Notes: generated by a model from the sequence alone, not told the origin. 64,000 nucleotides of DNA from Clostridia bacterium (GCA_016938675.1 JAFGUF010000001.1:1-64000); one strand, 5' to 3'. Positions 16,798 through 25,964 are shown, numbered from the stretch's first letter. Numbers and translations are program-made.

Positions 16798-17283
16798 TCA
16801 AATAAAAGGAACAGCGAACATATCAACGTGATTCGAGATAGCCTTAAGAAACCTTAAGAGATCTTCATCCTTTGCTAAGTGAGTTAAGGCTTTTTTAACT
16901 TTTTCAATAAATTCAGGGTTGAGCGAAGACATGCTTTTGTGGCAAAGAGGGCAAGTGGGCCTTCCGCGAACATCCAGCCGCACAAATAATTCTTCACCAA
17001 TGAATTTAGGCGCTAATGGGTATATTCGGCAGGAAAGCGGACGATAATCTCTGTTGCAGGTGCCATCGCATGTAACTGTTTGTATTCTGCCATAGGATAT
17101 CAAATCCTTGCTGCCAAACATATAATTATTATTTTTAAGAAGATTTATTTCACCAGGAAACACCATCATATAGCCTTCGCCTACGCAGCAGGCTCTTTCG
17201 CAAAGGGTTCCGCAGTCAAAGTTGAGGGGAGAGGCATCCCCCATAATTTCAAGTGCTTCTTTAATTAGTTTTTCGGCTGACAT
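16798..17283 (-). CDS. YkgJ-like cysteine cluster protein
   Basis: 161 residues with a cysteine pattern (DCGTLCERACC, TCDGTCNRDYRPLSCRIYPLAP, PTCPLC) like the YkgJ/CxxCxxCC group thought to bind zinc or an iron-sulfur cluster. The N-terminus matches small clostridial proteins of unknown function. Its start overlaps the end of the DUF362 gene by 23 bases, suggesting coupling. No enzymatic role can be assigned. Confidence 0.7.
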   Translation of the reverse strand: MSAEKLIKEALEIMGDASPLNFDCGTLCERACCVGEGYMMVFPGEINLLKNNNYMFGSKDLISYGRIQTVTCDGTCNRDYRPLSCRIYPLAPKFIGEELFVRLDVRGRPTCPLCHKSMSSLNPEFIEKVKKALTHLAKDEDLLRFLKAISNHVDMFAVPFI

Positions 17284-18400
17284 TTTGTTTCTTTCCGATT
17301 ACTATTGCCTTTGCAGGGCAAAGTTCCTGGCAGCAGTAGCATTTAATGCACTTTGAGTAATCAATTACTGCCCTGTCTTCAATGGTAATAGCATTGGGCG
17401 GGCAAGCCTCGGCGCATACTCCGCAGGAAACGCAGTTTGGCTGCACATAAGGCTTTTTCTTGGCTTTCATAAATAAATCCATAGGAAGCAAAAAGGCCAG
17501 CACCTTCCAATAGGAAGCGGAACTTAAAACAGCGTCTTTAAATGGGGTATAGCTGCTCTTTATGTTTTTTAGGTTTGTTCCTAAAATCTTGATATTTTCT
17601 AATTTCTCTGTAAGCCCTCTTGAACGAGCAAGGTTTATTTGCTCAATCTTGCCTTTTTTGATGCCCATCAGTTCAATCACCACTTCATCCACTGCATATG
17701 GATTAGTACCTGCAACAATAGCGCCCAGCTTTTTCGGCATGCCGGAAGATGGTCCCGGGCCTTCCATTCCGATTACAGCGTCTACTATATGCAGGTCAGT
17801 TTTTACAGTCTCGCATATATCAATCAATACGTTGGTAAAGGATTTTGCGTTAGGGTGTGTGAGATGCAATTCGGGCTTTGCAGGCCCGGGTATTACGCCG
17901 AAAAGATTCTTTACTGCGCCTGTATATCCAGTAAATGAATGAGTTTTTGCCTTAGCAATATTAATTACGATGTCGGATTCAAGTATATTGGTGAGCATTT
18001 TAAATTCCGGCAGGTATACACCGCCTTTTACTGAAGTACCCTGAGCGGAGTTATCCATAGTCCCTCCTGCTTCCTCAATTGCCTTGGGTATGCCGGAAGT
18101 TTTATATATGGAGTTTATCATTTTTTTAGCTGTGATAAAATTGGGCGAGTCACCGCATTTGACGTCGCAGCCAGCATCCGAAAAATACTTAGCAGCGTGG
18201 TAAATAACTTCAGGATGAGTTACAGATGCCTTTTCCGGAGCGTCGCCTTTTAAAATGTTAGGTTTGATGTATACTGATTTGCCGTCAAATTTATCTTTAT
18301 TAAAATACTTAAATATCTCTGCATAGGCGGCAGCGACTTCTTCTCTTTCGTAGCTTTTGCATGGCACTACTATTACTTCATTACTTTTAATTGAAAACAT
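17261..18400 (-). CDS. DUF362 domain protein with two 4Fe-4S clusters
   Basis: About 379 residues. An N-terminal DUF362 domain (KPNILKGDAPEKASVTHPEV, AKAKTHSFTGYTGAVKNLFG) is followed by a ferredoxin module with CVSCGVCAEACPP and CIKCYCCQELCP. It is an iron-sulfur protein of unknown reaction found widely in anaerobes. The ATG at 18400 has GGAG nine bases upstream, so I prefer it to the TTG at 18406. It overlaps the rhomboid gene's 3' end and is part of the Lrp-led operon. Confidence 0.88.
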   Translation of the reverse strand: MFSIKSNEVIVVPCKSYEREEVAAAYAEIFKYFNKDKFDGKSVYIKPNILKGDAPEKASVTHPEVIYHAAKYFSDAGCDVKCGDSPNFITAKKMINSIYKTSGIPKAIEEAGGTMDNSAQGTSVKGGVYLPEFKMLTNILESDIVINIAKAKTHSFTGYTGAVKNLFGVIPGPAKPELHLTHPNAKSFTNVLIDICETVKTDLHIVDAVIGMEGPGPSSGMPKKLGAIVAGTNPYAVDEVVIELMGIKKGKIEQINLARSRGLTEKLENIKILGTNLKNIKSSYTPFKDAVLSSASYWKVLAFLLPMDLFMKAKKKPYVQPNCVSCGVCAEACPPNAITIEDRAVIDYSKCIKCYCCQELCPAKAIVIGKKQNVSRKTN

Positions 18401-19085
18401 ATCCAATTACTCCACATCCTATCGCAATTATTAAGTACACTATTAAAGCAGGGTAGAGCCTGCGCTTGTTGACCTGCCTGATAACGCCGAAAATAGCCGC
18501 TGCAAGAAATCCTCCTACAAGGCCAAACAAGTGTGCCATGTTATCAATATTGGGGAGAATGAATCCATAACCCAATGAAATTGCAGCTAAAATAAAAATC
18601 TGCTTACTGAATACATGCAAAAAGAACTGCTTATTGTATAGGTACACATAGAAGATTGCGCCTAAAATGCCGTATATCGCACCGGAGGCTCCAAGGCCGT
18701 TAGCAGAGCTGAAAGCATATGAGCCGAGGCTGCCTAATAGCCCTGCGAGAAGATAGATGAACAGGTAGTTTTTCCTGCCGTAGAGTGCCTCAGCGTGCTT
18801 GCCCCATATATAAAGCGCAATCATATTGAATCCGATATGTCTGATGTCAAGGTGCAGAAATACGCTCGTCATCAGCCGCCAGACTTCTCCTGATGAAATA
18901 AGGTCGTTGTTTTTAACGCCCAAATATGTAAGAATGCCTGTGTTGAAATATCCGTAAATAAGCTTGCCCGTAATCTGATCTGCCAGAAATATTACTGTAC
19001 ATATTGCGATGAGTATATATGTAACTATTGGCTTTTTACGATTAATATAGATAATATCTTTCGGCTGGTTTAAATTTTCTGTCAT
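18387..19085 (-). CDS. Rhomboid family intramembrane serine protease
   Basis: 232 residues and six or seven membrane helices. The catalytic Ser lies in GLGASGAIYG, the catalytic His in NMAHLFGLVGG, and the HxxxxHxxxN motif reads HLDIRHIGFNM. It cleaves substrates within the membrane; none is evident here. The start overlaps the aminotransferase stop (ATGA). Confidence 0.93.
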   Translation of the reverse strand: MTENLNQPKDIIYINRKKPIVTYILIAICTVIFLADQITGKLIYGYFNTGILTYLGVKNNDLISSGEVWRLMTSVFLHLDIRHIGFNMIALYIWGKHAEALYGRKNYLFIYLLAGLLGSLGSYAFSSANGLGASGAIYGILGAIFYVYLYNKQFFLHVFSKQIFILAAISLGYGFILPNIDNMAHLFGLVGGFLAAAIFGVIRQVNKRRLYPALIVYLIIAIGCGVIGYVFN

Positions 19086-20269
19086 TTTTTTATTTCTTCC
19101 AGGAATTTTTCTATTCTGTCTAGTGCTTTATTGATGTTTTCTATGGATGAGGCGTATGAACAGCGAATAAAGCCCTCTCCACAGCTGCCGAAAGCAGTGC
19201 CGGGAACAACTGCGACCTTATGCTGCTTAAGAAGCATCTGGCAGAAATCCATACTTGAAAGCCCTGTGCTCTTTATGCAGGGGAAAACATAGAATGCTCC
19301 CTCAGGTTCAAAGCATTCAAGACCCATATCATTGAACCTTTTCACTATCAGTCTTCTTCTGCGGTTATATGAGCGCTTCATTTTCTCCACGCTGTCGAAA
19401 TTATCCTTAAGCCCCTGAGACATAGCCTCAGCAGCAGCTTTTTGTGATGTTATTGGCGCACAGAGCATAGTATACTGATGTATTTTCACCATAGCGGCGA
19501 CTATATCGGGATGCCCGCATGCGTACCCCAGCCGCCAACCTGTCATAGCAAATGCCTTTGAAAAGCCGGATAAAAGTACGACCCTGTCGTGAAGTGAAGG
19601 CCTCTGCGCTAGGCTTACATGCCTTGCCTCGGTGTAGGAAAGCTCTGCATAGACTTCATCAGATATTATAATAATATCTTTGTATTTTTCAAATACAGGG
19701 ACGAGCTTATCCAGGTCTTCCTGCGTCATAACGGCGCCTGTAGGGTTATTGGGGTAGGGCATTATTATTGCCTTCGTTTTTGGGGTTATGGCACTCTCTA
19801 AAGCCTGTGGTGTAATTTTGAATTTATTTTCCATTCCTGTTACTACTGGCACAGGTATGCCTCCCGCCAAAGAAACACCAGGAGCGTAGCTAACATATGA
19901 AGGCTCCGGGATTAAGATCTCTTCACCGGGGCGGACTATGGAACGAAGCGCCACGTCTATTCCTTCGCTGGCACCTACCGTTATAAGTATCTGGTCGGTG
20001 GGCGAATAACTAAGAGCAAAGCGTTTTTTTAGGTATTTTGACACTTGATTTCTAAGCTCAAGGGTTCCCCAGTTGGAAGTATAGTGCGTTTCTCCCTGCT
20101 CAAGTGAATAAATAGCAGCCTCTCTTATATTCCAAGGGGTTACAAAATCCGGCTCGCCGACGCCAAGGCTTATTGCGCCTTCCATCTGCGTAACTATATC
20201 GAAAAAGGCGCGTATTCCGCTGGGAGGCAGGTTAACAACCGTCTCATTTAAATATTTCGTCATACTCAA
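19082..20269 (-). CDS. Class I/II pyridoxal-phosphate aminotransferase
   Basis: 395 residues of fold-type I. It has PYPNNPTGAVMTQEDL, the Asp in ISDEVYAELSY, the PLP lysine in SGFSKAFAMTGWRLGY and the C-terminal Arg in GFIRCSYA. It probably transaminates alanine, aspartate or aromatic amino acids; specificity cannot be read. It overlaps by four bases with the Lrp-type regulator upstream, which probably controls it in response to an amino acid. Confidence 0.92.
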   Translation of the reverse strand: MSMTKYLNETVVNLPPSGIRAFFDIVTQMEGAISLGVGEPDFVTPWNIREAAIYSLEQGETHYTSNWGTLELRNQVSKYLKKRFALSYSPTDQILITVGASEGIDVALRSIVRPGEEILIPEPSYVSYAPGVSLAGGIPVPVVTGMENKFKITPQALESAITPKTKAIIMPYPNNPTGAVMTQEDLDKLVPVFEKYKDIIIISDEVYAELSYTEARHVSLAQRPSLHDRVVLLSGFSKAFAMTGWRLGYACGHPDIVAAMVKIHQYTMLCAPITSQKAAAEAMSQGLKDNFDSVEKMKRSYNRRRRLIVKRFNDMGLECFEPEGAFYVFPCIKSTGLSSMDFCQMLLKQHKVAVVPGTAFGSCGEGFIRCSYASSIENINKALDRIEKFLEEIKK

Positions 20270-20754
20270 GGCGAAACAACCAGCCTTTCGTCAGTATTGT
20301 CATCCAGCACTACGCCGTCTTCCTTGTAGCGCTTCAGTACGAAGTGAGTGGCAGTTGAAAGCACACCGTCTATTGTAGAGAGCTTTTCAGAAACGAAGGA
20401 CGCCACCTGTCTTAGATTATCGCCGGAAATCAAAACCATTAAGTCATATGTACCTGACATAAGGTATACGGATTTGACCTCGTCAAATTTATATATACGT
20501 TTTGCGATTGATTCAAATCCTCTGTCTCTTTGCGGAGTCACTTTGACTTCAATAATCGCTTCAACGCTGTGGCTGTCTGTCTTGTCCCAGTTGATCATGG
20601 CGTGATATTTAACAATTATATTGTCGCTTTTTAGCTCTGCGATGTATTTTTCGACTTTCTTTTCCTCTATACCCAGCATAAGGGCTATCTTATCGGTAGG
20701 GGTAAGTGCGTCTTCATACAATATTTCGAGGATTTCTTCTTTTATACTGTTCAT
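20266..20754 (-). CDS. Lrp/AsnC family transcriptional regulator
   Basis: 162 residues: an N-terminal helix-turn-helix (LTPTDKIALMLGIEEKKVEKYIAEL) and a C-terminal RAM ligand-binding domain (MSGTYDLMVLISGDNLRQVASFV). It heads the operon with the aminotransferase, rhomboid, DUF362 and Cys-cluster genes, and probably regulates it and itself. A near-consensus promoter lies 34 bases upstream. Confidence 0.92.
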   Translation of the reverse strand: MNSIKEEILEILYEDALTPTDKIALMLGIEEKKVEKYIAELKSDNIIVKYHAMINWDKTDSHSVEAIIEVKVTPQRDRGFESIAKRIYKFDEVKSVYLMSGTYDLMVLISGDNLRQVASFVSEKLSTIDGVLSTATHFVLKRYKEDGVVLDDNTDERLVVSP

Positions 20755-20787
20755 ATCATCTGCCTCTCATTTTTTATTAATTTTTTT

Positions 20788-20816
20788 ATTATAACCGAAT
20801 TAACCCCTGTGTTCAA
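20788..20816 (-). promoter_or_regulatory. Sigma-A promoter of the Lrp-led operon
   Basis: On the minus strand TTGAAC (20811-20816), 17 bases, TATAAT (20788-20793). Confidence 0.8.
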
Positions 20817-20826
20817 TCATTTATTA

Positions 20827-22089
20827 TTAATTATCTTTTGGCTTGGGCGGGACAGGATAATCATACTCATCAAGTAATGTGCGTGACAAAACGCCTCCAG
20901 TATCATTGGCGTACACTCTGTATACCTTTACATTATAGACCAGATCGTGCTGCTCAATGACGCTTTTAACATAAGTATAATTAATTGGTTCAGAATTATA
21001 TATTTTGCACACAAGCTGGTTTGTGCCGTTTAAATCACTATAGGAAAGAGCAAATATAACCGGATGGTCAAAATTATTGGTAATAACTAAATCCTTGCCG
21101 CTGTCAAGCACAGCCTCCTGCCCATATGGATAAATTGCCATGTCACTGTTTATATATGTCGATGTATGATGCTCAGTTACTTCCAGCCCAAGCTGCAGAG
21201 CGCAGCCATAGATCACGGAAGATATGTGAATCTTTTTAATGCTGTTCACTATGGAGTTGTATTCATCGAAATGAATAAATTCTTTTATACTTATGCTTTG
21301 ACCCGGCATAACCAAAGCTGGCTGAGCAAGCTCGGCTGCGCGAGGCAGGTCAATTGTGGAATAATAGAACTTCCCATCCTCAATAACAGGGAAAAACTGT
21401 GCGTATTCAGCGGGGGCGTTTGCCATCTTTTGCAGGCTTTCTGTTGATATGACGGGCTCAATAACCTCCATAACTGCATATATTGAGGATTCTCCGTTCG
21501 CCAGAGCATGCTGAAGCAGTGTTGCAGTCTCCCGAATGTTAATCTGGTATCCTATCTGGCTTGGGGATATGGTAAGCATCAGCTTATCATCTTCTATGCT
21601 GTAGTCAATCAGCTGTGCATCTACTGGCGCAGTATAGAAAAGGTGCTGGTTCATTTCAATTAAGTTATATATTTTCTGCCAGTTAATAATAACAGATGTT
21701 TCTATGTTTACCGGAGAAAACTTCATTTTAAGAAAGTCGAAATATGTTATTGGAAGGTTTTCTCTATTGGCATTGTATATCTGTTCTGTTATTTTATCTA
21801 CATCCACATCGGCAACATCTTCAGCAAAGATTTCAATAATTGTATCGCCGTTTATTATTTTTGCGCTGTTATTAAGTAAATAGGAGGACAACTCATCAGA
21901 AATTTTCTGTGCAGCCTCTTCTTTTGCCATGCCGCCCAAATAAAAACCGTCCGCATATACACCGGGCATTATTTTGTCGCCGGATATCTGATAGGAGAAT
22001 AATACTATCTGTGACAGCACAGAAACGAGTATAACAAAAACCATAAGTGTGGAAAAAAGAATGATTTTTTTAATGCTGCTCATTTTCAT
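20827..22089 (-). CDS. VanW family protein, membrane-anchored
   Basis: About 420 residues: an N-terminal signal-anchor, a repeat domain of PG_binding_4 type (GGMAKEEAAQKISDEL..) and a C-terminal VanW domain (HHTSTYINSDMAIYPYGQEAVLD, then DLVITNNFDHPV). Function in general is unknown; peptidoglycan-related by domain company. The ORF track starts at 22161, but a promoter with TATAAT at 22096-22101 points to transcription beginning about 22089, exactly at an ATG with no ribosome site. So the mRNA may be leaderless, or start at the ATG at 22083. Confidence 0.8.
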   Translation of the reverse strand: MKMSSIKKIILFSTLMVFVILVSVLSQIVLFSYQISGDKIMPGVYADGFYLGGMAKEEAAQKISDELSSYLLNNSAKIINGDTIIEIFAEDVADVDVDKITEQIYNANRENLPITYFDFLKMKFSPVNIETSVIINWQKIYNLIEMNQHLFYTAPVDAQLIDYSIEDDKLMLTISPSQIGYQINIRETATLLQHALANGESSIYAVMEVIEPVISTESLQKMANAPAEYAQFFPVIEDGKFYYSTIDLPRAAELAQPALVMPGQSISIKEFIHFDEYNSIVNSIKKIHISSVIYGCALQLGLEVTEHHTSTYINSDMAIYPYGQEAVLDSGKDLVITNNFDHPVIFALSYSDLNGTNQLVCKIYNSEPINYTYVKSVIEQHDLVYNVKVYRVYANDTGGVLSRTLLDEYDYPVPPKPKDN

Positions 22090-22095
22090 AAGGCT

Positions 22096-22184
22096 ATTAT
22101 ATAGTAAAATAGATTTTATTGGAAGATAATATTGGATTAAGCGAAATATATTTGTTTGCATGAAAATGTCGCAGATGCTATAAT
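22096..22184. promoter_or_regulatory. Divergent promoters for the VanW and NusG-II operons
   Basis: Minus strand: TTCCAA (22119-22124), 17 bases, TATAAT (22096-22101), reading the VanW gene. Plus strand: TTGCAT (22156-22161), 17 bases, TATAAT (22179-22184), reading the NusG-II gene. The two -35 boxes are about 30 bases apart, close enough for shared control. Confidence 0.6.
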
Positions 22185-22207
22185 CAAAGCTGATTTTAAA
22201 AGTTAGA

Positions 22208-22600
22208 TTGAATAAAGCAGGTGTTTTTATTAAAAAATTTGCTAAAAAAAAGGATATACTTATAGCATCGCTGATTCTAATAAGTGCGTTTATTTTGGCG
22301 ATTATTTTTTGGTTCAGTCCATTTGAGGGTCAGCTGTATGCCTGTATATATATAGATGGCGAATTTATTGAAAGCATTCCCTTGCAGGAAGAGCTATTGC
22401 AGGAAGAGATAAAAACACAGTATGGCACAAACGTACTGATGATACTTGACAACAAAGTGTATATTAAGGAGTCTGACTGCACATATCAGCAGTGTGTAAA
22501 TTCAGGCTCAATATCCCGTCCGGCTCAGGCTATTGTATGCGCTCCTCATAGCTTGGTTATCACCATTGAGGACGCTGAAAGCGTAGGAAGACACAGATGA
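22208..22600 (+). CDS. NusG domain II-containing membrane-anchored protein
   Basis: About 130 residues: one N-terminal membrane helix (IASLILISAFILAIIF) then a small outer domain with CTYQQCVNSGSISRPAQAIVCAPH, the cysteine pattern of exported NusG domain II proteins. It is regularly found beside the Gx transporter gene, as here (ATGA overlap). No clear ribosome site lies before the TTG at 22208; an in-frame ATT at 22229 has AGGTG upstream, so the true start is uncertain. Confidence 0.8.
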   Translation: MNKAGVFIKKFAKKKDILIASLILISAFILAIIFWFSPFEGQLYACIYIDGEFIESIPLQEELLQEEIKTQYGTNVLMILDNKVYIKESDCTYQQCVNSGSISRPAQAIVCAPHSLVITIEDAESVGRHR

Positions 22601-23136
22601 GCAAAAACGCCAGAAACCATACGGGAACAAATAGGAAAGCAGCGATTTTAGGCATCCTTGTAATAGTGTTTTTTCTGCTAGAGCACTTTTTGCTGGGCGG
22701 AATCAAAATGACAGAAGGTGTCAAAATCGGCTTATACAATGCATTTATTATCCTGGCTATCATAAAATTCGGGCCTAAATACGGATTTATATTATTTTTT
22801 TTAAAGCTGTTGACGGGGATAGTTGCAACATCTGCGGCACTTTTATATCCGCTTTGCGGCGGGATAATAAGTGTGGCTGCTATGTCAGCAATAAATAGCA
22901 TCTTCAAGGAGAAAATCGGATATCTGGGTATAGGAATAACGGGAGCTGCAGCATATAACATCACTGTATACATTGCCGCTGCTGTTTCATTATCCAGTGC
23001 TGCTATATTATATAATCTGCCTGCCGCTCTTTTATTGAGTGTTTTATTCGGCTCTGTGACCGGTGCAATTGCATACCTTACGAGCAAAGTGATGAATTTG
23101 AGCAGGACAAACGGAGGAAAAAATGAAGAAATTTAA
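22597..23136 (+). CDS. Gx transporter family membrane protein
   Basis: 179 residues, five or six membrane helices, with GLYNAFIILAIIKFGPKYGF and PLCGGIISVAAMSAINSIF. It belongs to the family often labelled heptaprenyl diphosphate synthase component I or Gx transporter; the cargo is not established. It overlaps the NusG-II gene by four bases and the next gene by 14 bases. Confidence 0.82.
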   Translation: MSKNARNHTGTNRKAAILGILVIVFFLLEHFLLGGIKMTEGVKIGLYNAFIILAIIKFGPKYGFILFFLKLLTGIVATSAALLYPLCGGIISVAAMSAINSIFKEKIGYLGIGITGAAAYNITVYIAAAVSLSSAAILYNLPAALLLSVLFGSVTGAIAYLTSKVMNLSRTNGGKNEEI

Positions 23137-24064
23137 AAAAGCATCAGTAATTATTCTGACGGTATTGATTGTAATCTTCTCAATTACTTCTTATCTGACA
23201 GGTGTTGTAAGGCTAGGGCTTTTAAGCCCGGGTGCATACGCAAAGGTAATGCCTGCATTCAATGCCTATAACAGCCTTTATGATGGGTTTACAGATTATC
23301 TGCTCAGTCCGCTTGAAGCTATGACAATACCGGAGGAAATTCAGGGTGTACCTGAGGATTTGGTAGCGACTGCAATACCGCGGAAAGAATTCAACAAATT
23401 AGTAGGCAGGACAATAGGCGGAGGGCTGGGATGGCTGCTCTACAATCATGACGATGTCGATCTGCCGCTTAAATATTTTGCTGACAGTCTTTATACCACC
23501 ATAGCGAATGACGAAAGAGTAACAAACAGCTCAACAAATATAAAAGCAACGATGGAGGCCATTGTATCCCAGAGGATAGAAATATTTGTTCCTAATGACG
23601 AATACGAGCAGAACTTCAGAGGATACTTATACTATTTTTTATCAGCCGGAGATCAGAAGCTAAAAGACTGGTATGATTATTGGGTGGATGTATTTTTCTA
23701 TTACTATGGCATCAGGCTGAGCATCGGAACTATAATATCCTTTGCGCTGCTATTGCTGCTTCTTACCGGGCTATTTTTCCTGACAAAAGAAAACAGGAGC
23801 ACCTTTTATGGCTTGGTTAAGAGGTTATGCTTCGTATACGCCATAATCAACGTAGTTATTGCACTGGTATTGCTTGTTTTGCCTCTGCTTGCCAAAATAA
23901 TCGGCCCAATGCAGAAGTATTCGGACTATATTCAGTTTGCAAAGGGCATTACTAATTCTTTTGCACTGATTGCTGTTTTCTACGCGCTTATACTTGGCGC
24001 TCTTGCTGTTGGAGCTGGAATCCTTAAAAACAAGGAAGTAAAGAGTAAATCGGTCTCTGAATAA
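23123..24064 (+). CDS. Unrecognised membrane protein, four helices
   Basis: 313 residues. An N-terminal helix (VIILTVLIVIFSITSYLTGVV) leads into an outer region of about 160 residues that I do not recognise. Three more helices (around residues 200-220, 235-255 and 275-295) and a basic tail follow. GGAGG lies inside the end of the Gx gene, so translation is coupled. Context suggests work with the NusG-II and Gx proteins, but no function can be given. Confidence 0.7.
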   Translation: MKKFKKASVIILTVLIVIFSITSYLTGVVRLGLLSPGAYAKVMPAFNAYNSLYDGFTDYLLSPLEAMTIPEEIQGVPEDLVATAIPRKEFNKLVGRTIGGGLGWLLYNHDDVDLPLKYFADSLYTTIANDERVTNSSTNIKATMEAIVSQRIEIFVPNDEYEQNFRGYLYYFLSAGDQKLKDWYDYWVDVFFYYYGIRLSIGTIISFALLLLLLTGLFFLTKENRSTFYGLVKRLCFVYAIINVVIALVLLVLPLLAKIIGPMQKYSDYIQFAKGITNSFALIAVFYALILGALAVGAGILKNKEVKSKSVSE

Positions 24065-24165
24065 CAAAGTATAAAAAACATCTTGAAATGATTCAGCTTT
24101 AAAATTAACAGTTTGTTCATCTGTTATTCGACACTAAAGATCATATAATCGACAAGCATCGACAC

Positions 24166-24199
24166 AAAGCTCCGCAATATTAGATTGCGGAGCTTTTAT
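24166..24199 (+). terminator. Terminator after the NusG-II/Gx operon
   Basis: AAAGCTCCGCAAT / ATTGCGGAGCTTT forms a perfect 13-base-pair stem with a five-base loop, followed by TATT. Confidence 0.85.
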
Positions 24200-24264
24200 T
24201 GATATTGAAGTATAATCGTTCATTCTATACAATTGAATTATCTGTTAGAATTGAGTGAACTATT

Positions 24265-24966
24265 GTGAATAAAAATGAGACAAAAACAAAAATAAAAAGT
24301 ATTGCTGATAAAAAAGATGAAGGCCCAGGGCTAAGTGAAGACAGCAAAAGACATAAAATAATTGAGCATGAAATCAAGAATCATATCACAGTAATTGCTT
24401 CACTTATTGAGAAAATAGAAAATTATTCTCTCAATGTAGATTTCAAAAAAGATATTAGCTACATAAAAACTGCGTTGAATGCGTGTGAAAACCTGATTAC
24501 TGCTTCTAGTCAAAATAGCGATACGAGAAATACTATTATAAATGTTCATTGGCTGCTAAAAGAGACAGCTGATATTTTTTCGGGCAACAAAAGAAGACTT
24601 TTCAAAACAAAACTTCATGCAAAAAGCCATTTATTTTTTGGAAACAGAGACATAATAAAAAGTGCACTGAATAACATCATTATTAATGCTGTGCAGGCTC
24701 AACGCAAAAAAGGCAGTATAATTATAAAAACATACAATAAAAAAGAAGAAATGTATATAGAGATAAAAGACAAAGGGACGGGCATAAAAGCAGAACTATT
24801 GCAGGATATTTTTCTGCAGGGATTTACGACAAAAACAGGCGGGAGCGGCATTGGGCTGTATTCTGTAAAGCAAAACATTGAATCCTGCGGAGGCAGGATA
24901 ATGGTGATATCAAAAGAGGGCAAGGGGACAAAGTTCACAATAATATTGCCCGTCTATATTGAATAG
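24265..24966 (+). CDS. Orphan cytosolic sensor histidine kinase
   Basis: About 233 residues with no membrane segment. The phospho-acceptor region is IEHEIKNHITVIASLIEKI. The ATPase domain has N-box NNIIINAVQAQ, G1 DKGTGI and G2 FTTKTGGSGIGLYSV. The first 30 residues are charged and show no sensor domain. No response regulator is adjacent, so the partner is elsewhere. The start is probably the GTG at 24265, with a weak ribosome site. Confidence 0.85.
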   Translation: MNKNETKTKIKSIADKKDEGPGLSEDSKRHKIIEHEIKNHITVIASLIEKIENYSLNVDFKKDISYIKTALNACENLITASSQNSDTRNTIINVHWLLKETADIFSGNKRRLFKTKLHAKSHLFFGNRDIIKSALNNIIINAVQAQRKKGSIIIKTYNKKEEMYIEIKDKGTGIKAELLQDIFLQGFTTKTGGSGIGLYSVKQNIESCGGRIMVISKEGKGTKFTIILPVYIE

Positions 24967-25017
24967 ATGGTGAAATAGGTATACAATTTGTATGTAATAG
25001 AAAAGGAAAGATATAAT

Positions 25018-25452
25018 ATGTTACATGCAAGTGATCTGGATATGGCAATAGACCTTAGGGATAACCACGGCTATACCCTTGCTATTGTACGAGATGGAAA
25101 TATTCTTTTTAAAAGCAAGGAGAAGGGCATTCTTCCCCTATATCTTGCTTTCAATACAGCACACAACTATTCCGATGCCTGTGCGGCAGACAAAATAACG
25201 GGGAAAGGCGCTGCAATGTTTATAAAAGCACTTGGCGTTACTGACCTTGACACGCTTGTTATCAGCCAAAGTGCGTTCGATTATTTACAAGCATCCGAAG
25301 TTGTGGTATCATATACCAAGCTTGTTGAGTATATTTCAAACAGGACAAATGACGGAAAGTGCCCGGTCGAAACCATGGCAGAAAATTCGTCGGACTTTGA
25401 TATGCTTTTATATGATGTTAAAAGATTTTTGAAAAAATTGGAGCTCATATAA
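25018..25452 (+). CDS. DUF1893 family protein
   Basis: About 144 residues. The pattern GYTLAIVRDGNILFKSKEKGILPLY with DACAADKITGKGAAMF marks the DUF1893 family, which adopts a cytidine-deaminase-like fold but has no proven activity. The ATG at 25018 follows AAGGAAAG; the TTG at 24988 in the ORF track is unsupported. Its stop touches the next gene's start, so it is coupled to DUF3842. Confidence 0.82.
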   Translation: MLHASDLDMAIDLRDNHGYTLAIVRDGNILFKSKEKGILPLYLAFNTAHNYSDACAADKITGKGAAMFIKALGVTDLDTLVISQSAFDYLQASEVVVSYTKLVEYISNRTNDGKCPVETMAENSSDFDMLLYDVKRFLKKLELI

Positions 25453-25866
25453 ATGGGGATTAAAATTGCTGTAATTGACGGAAAAGGCGGAGGCCTCGGC
25501 AAGGCAATCTGCGAAAAGATATCAGAGGTTATGAAGGAAGACACTAGGCTTTATGCCCTTGGAACCAATGCGGCCGCTACAATGGCAATGATGAAAGGCG
25601 GAGCAGGGGACGGAGCAACGGGCGAGAATGCAATTTGCCACATGTCCGGCCAAGTAGATATTATCGTAGGTTCAGTTGCGGTGCTGGTTGCCGACTCCAT
25701 GATGGGCGAAATAAGCCCGAAAATCGCCGCTGCTGTAGCAGGCAGCGAGGCTGAAAAGCTTCTGCTTCCGCTTCAGAAATGCGGAATTAACGTAGTCGGC
25801 GTAAAAGAAATGAGCATGAATGACATGCTTGCTGAAATTAAAAAAGAAATTTCGAAGAGATTGTAA
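25453..25866 (+). CDS. DUF3842 family protein
   Basis: 137 residues with a nucleotide-binding-like start AVIDGKGGGLGKAICEKI and a conserved GAGDGATGENAI segment. It belongs to a small clostridial family of unknown function. It starts directly after the DUF1893 stop. Co-occurrence with DUF1893 suggests a shared, unidentified metabolic step. Confidence 0.8.
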   Translation: MGIKIAVIDGKGGGLGKAICEKISEVMKEDTRLYALGTNAAATMAMMKGGAGDGATGENAICHMSGQVDIIVGSVAVLVADSMMGEISPKIAAAVAGSEAEKLLLPLQKCGINVVGVKEMSMNDMLAEIKKEISKRL

Positions 25867-25892
25867 AAAAATAAATATATAACGAATTACTG

Positions 25893-25936
25893 ACCACGAA
25901 GGTTGACGAAAATCAAAAACCATCGTGGTTTTTTAT
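25893..25936 (+). terminator. Terminator or attenuator before the ECF S-component gene
   Basis: CCACGA-GGTT and AACC-TCGTGG pair around a loop and are followed by TTTTTTATTT. Only 28 bases separate it from the next start codon, and no convincing promoter lies between. The ECF gene may therefore depend on read-through or antitermination. Confidence 0.75.
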
Positions 25937-25964
25937 TTGCTTAACTATTGTATTAGGAGAAGAA

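Noticed and set aside
20827-22089. Vancomycin resistance gene, from the VanW name
   Set aside because: VanW domains are widespread in clostridial proteins unrelated to resistance, and no other van genes are near.
25893-25936. Riboswitch for the ECF S-component gene
   Set aside because: The hairpin is a simple terminator with no aptamer-sized conserved sequence around it.
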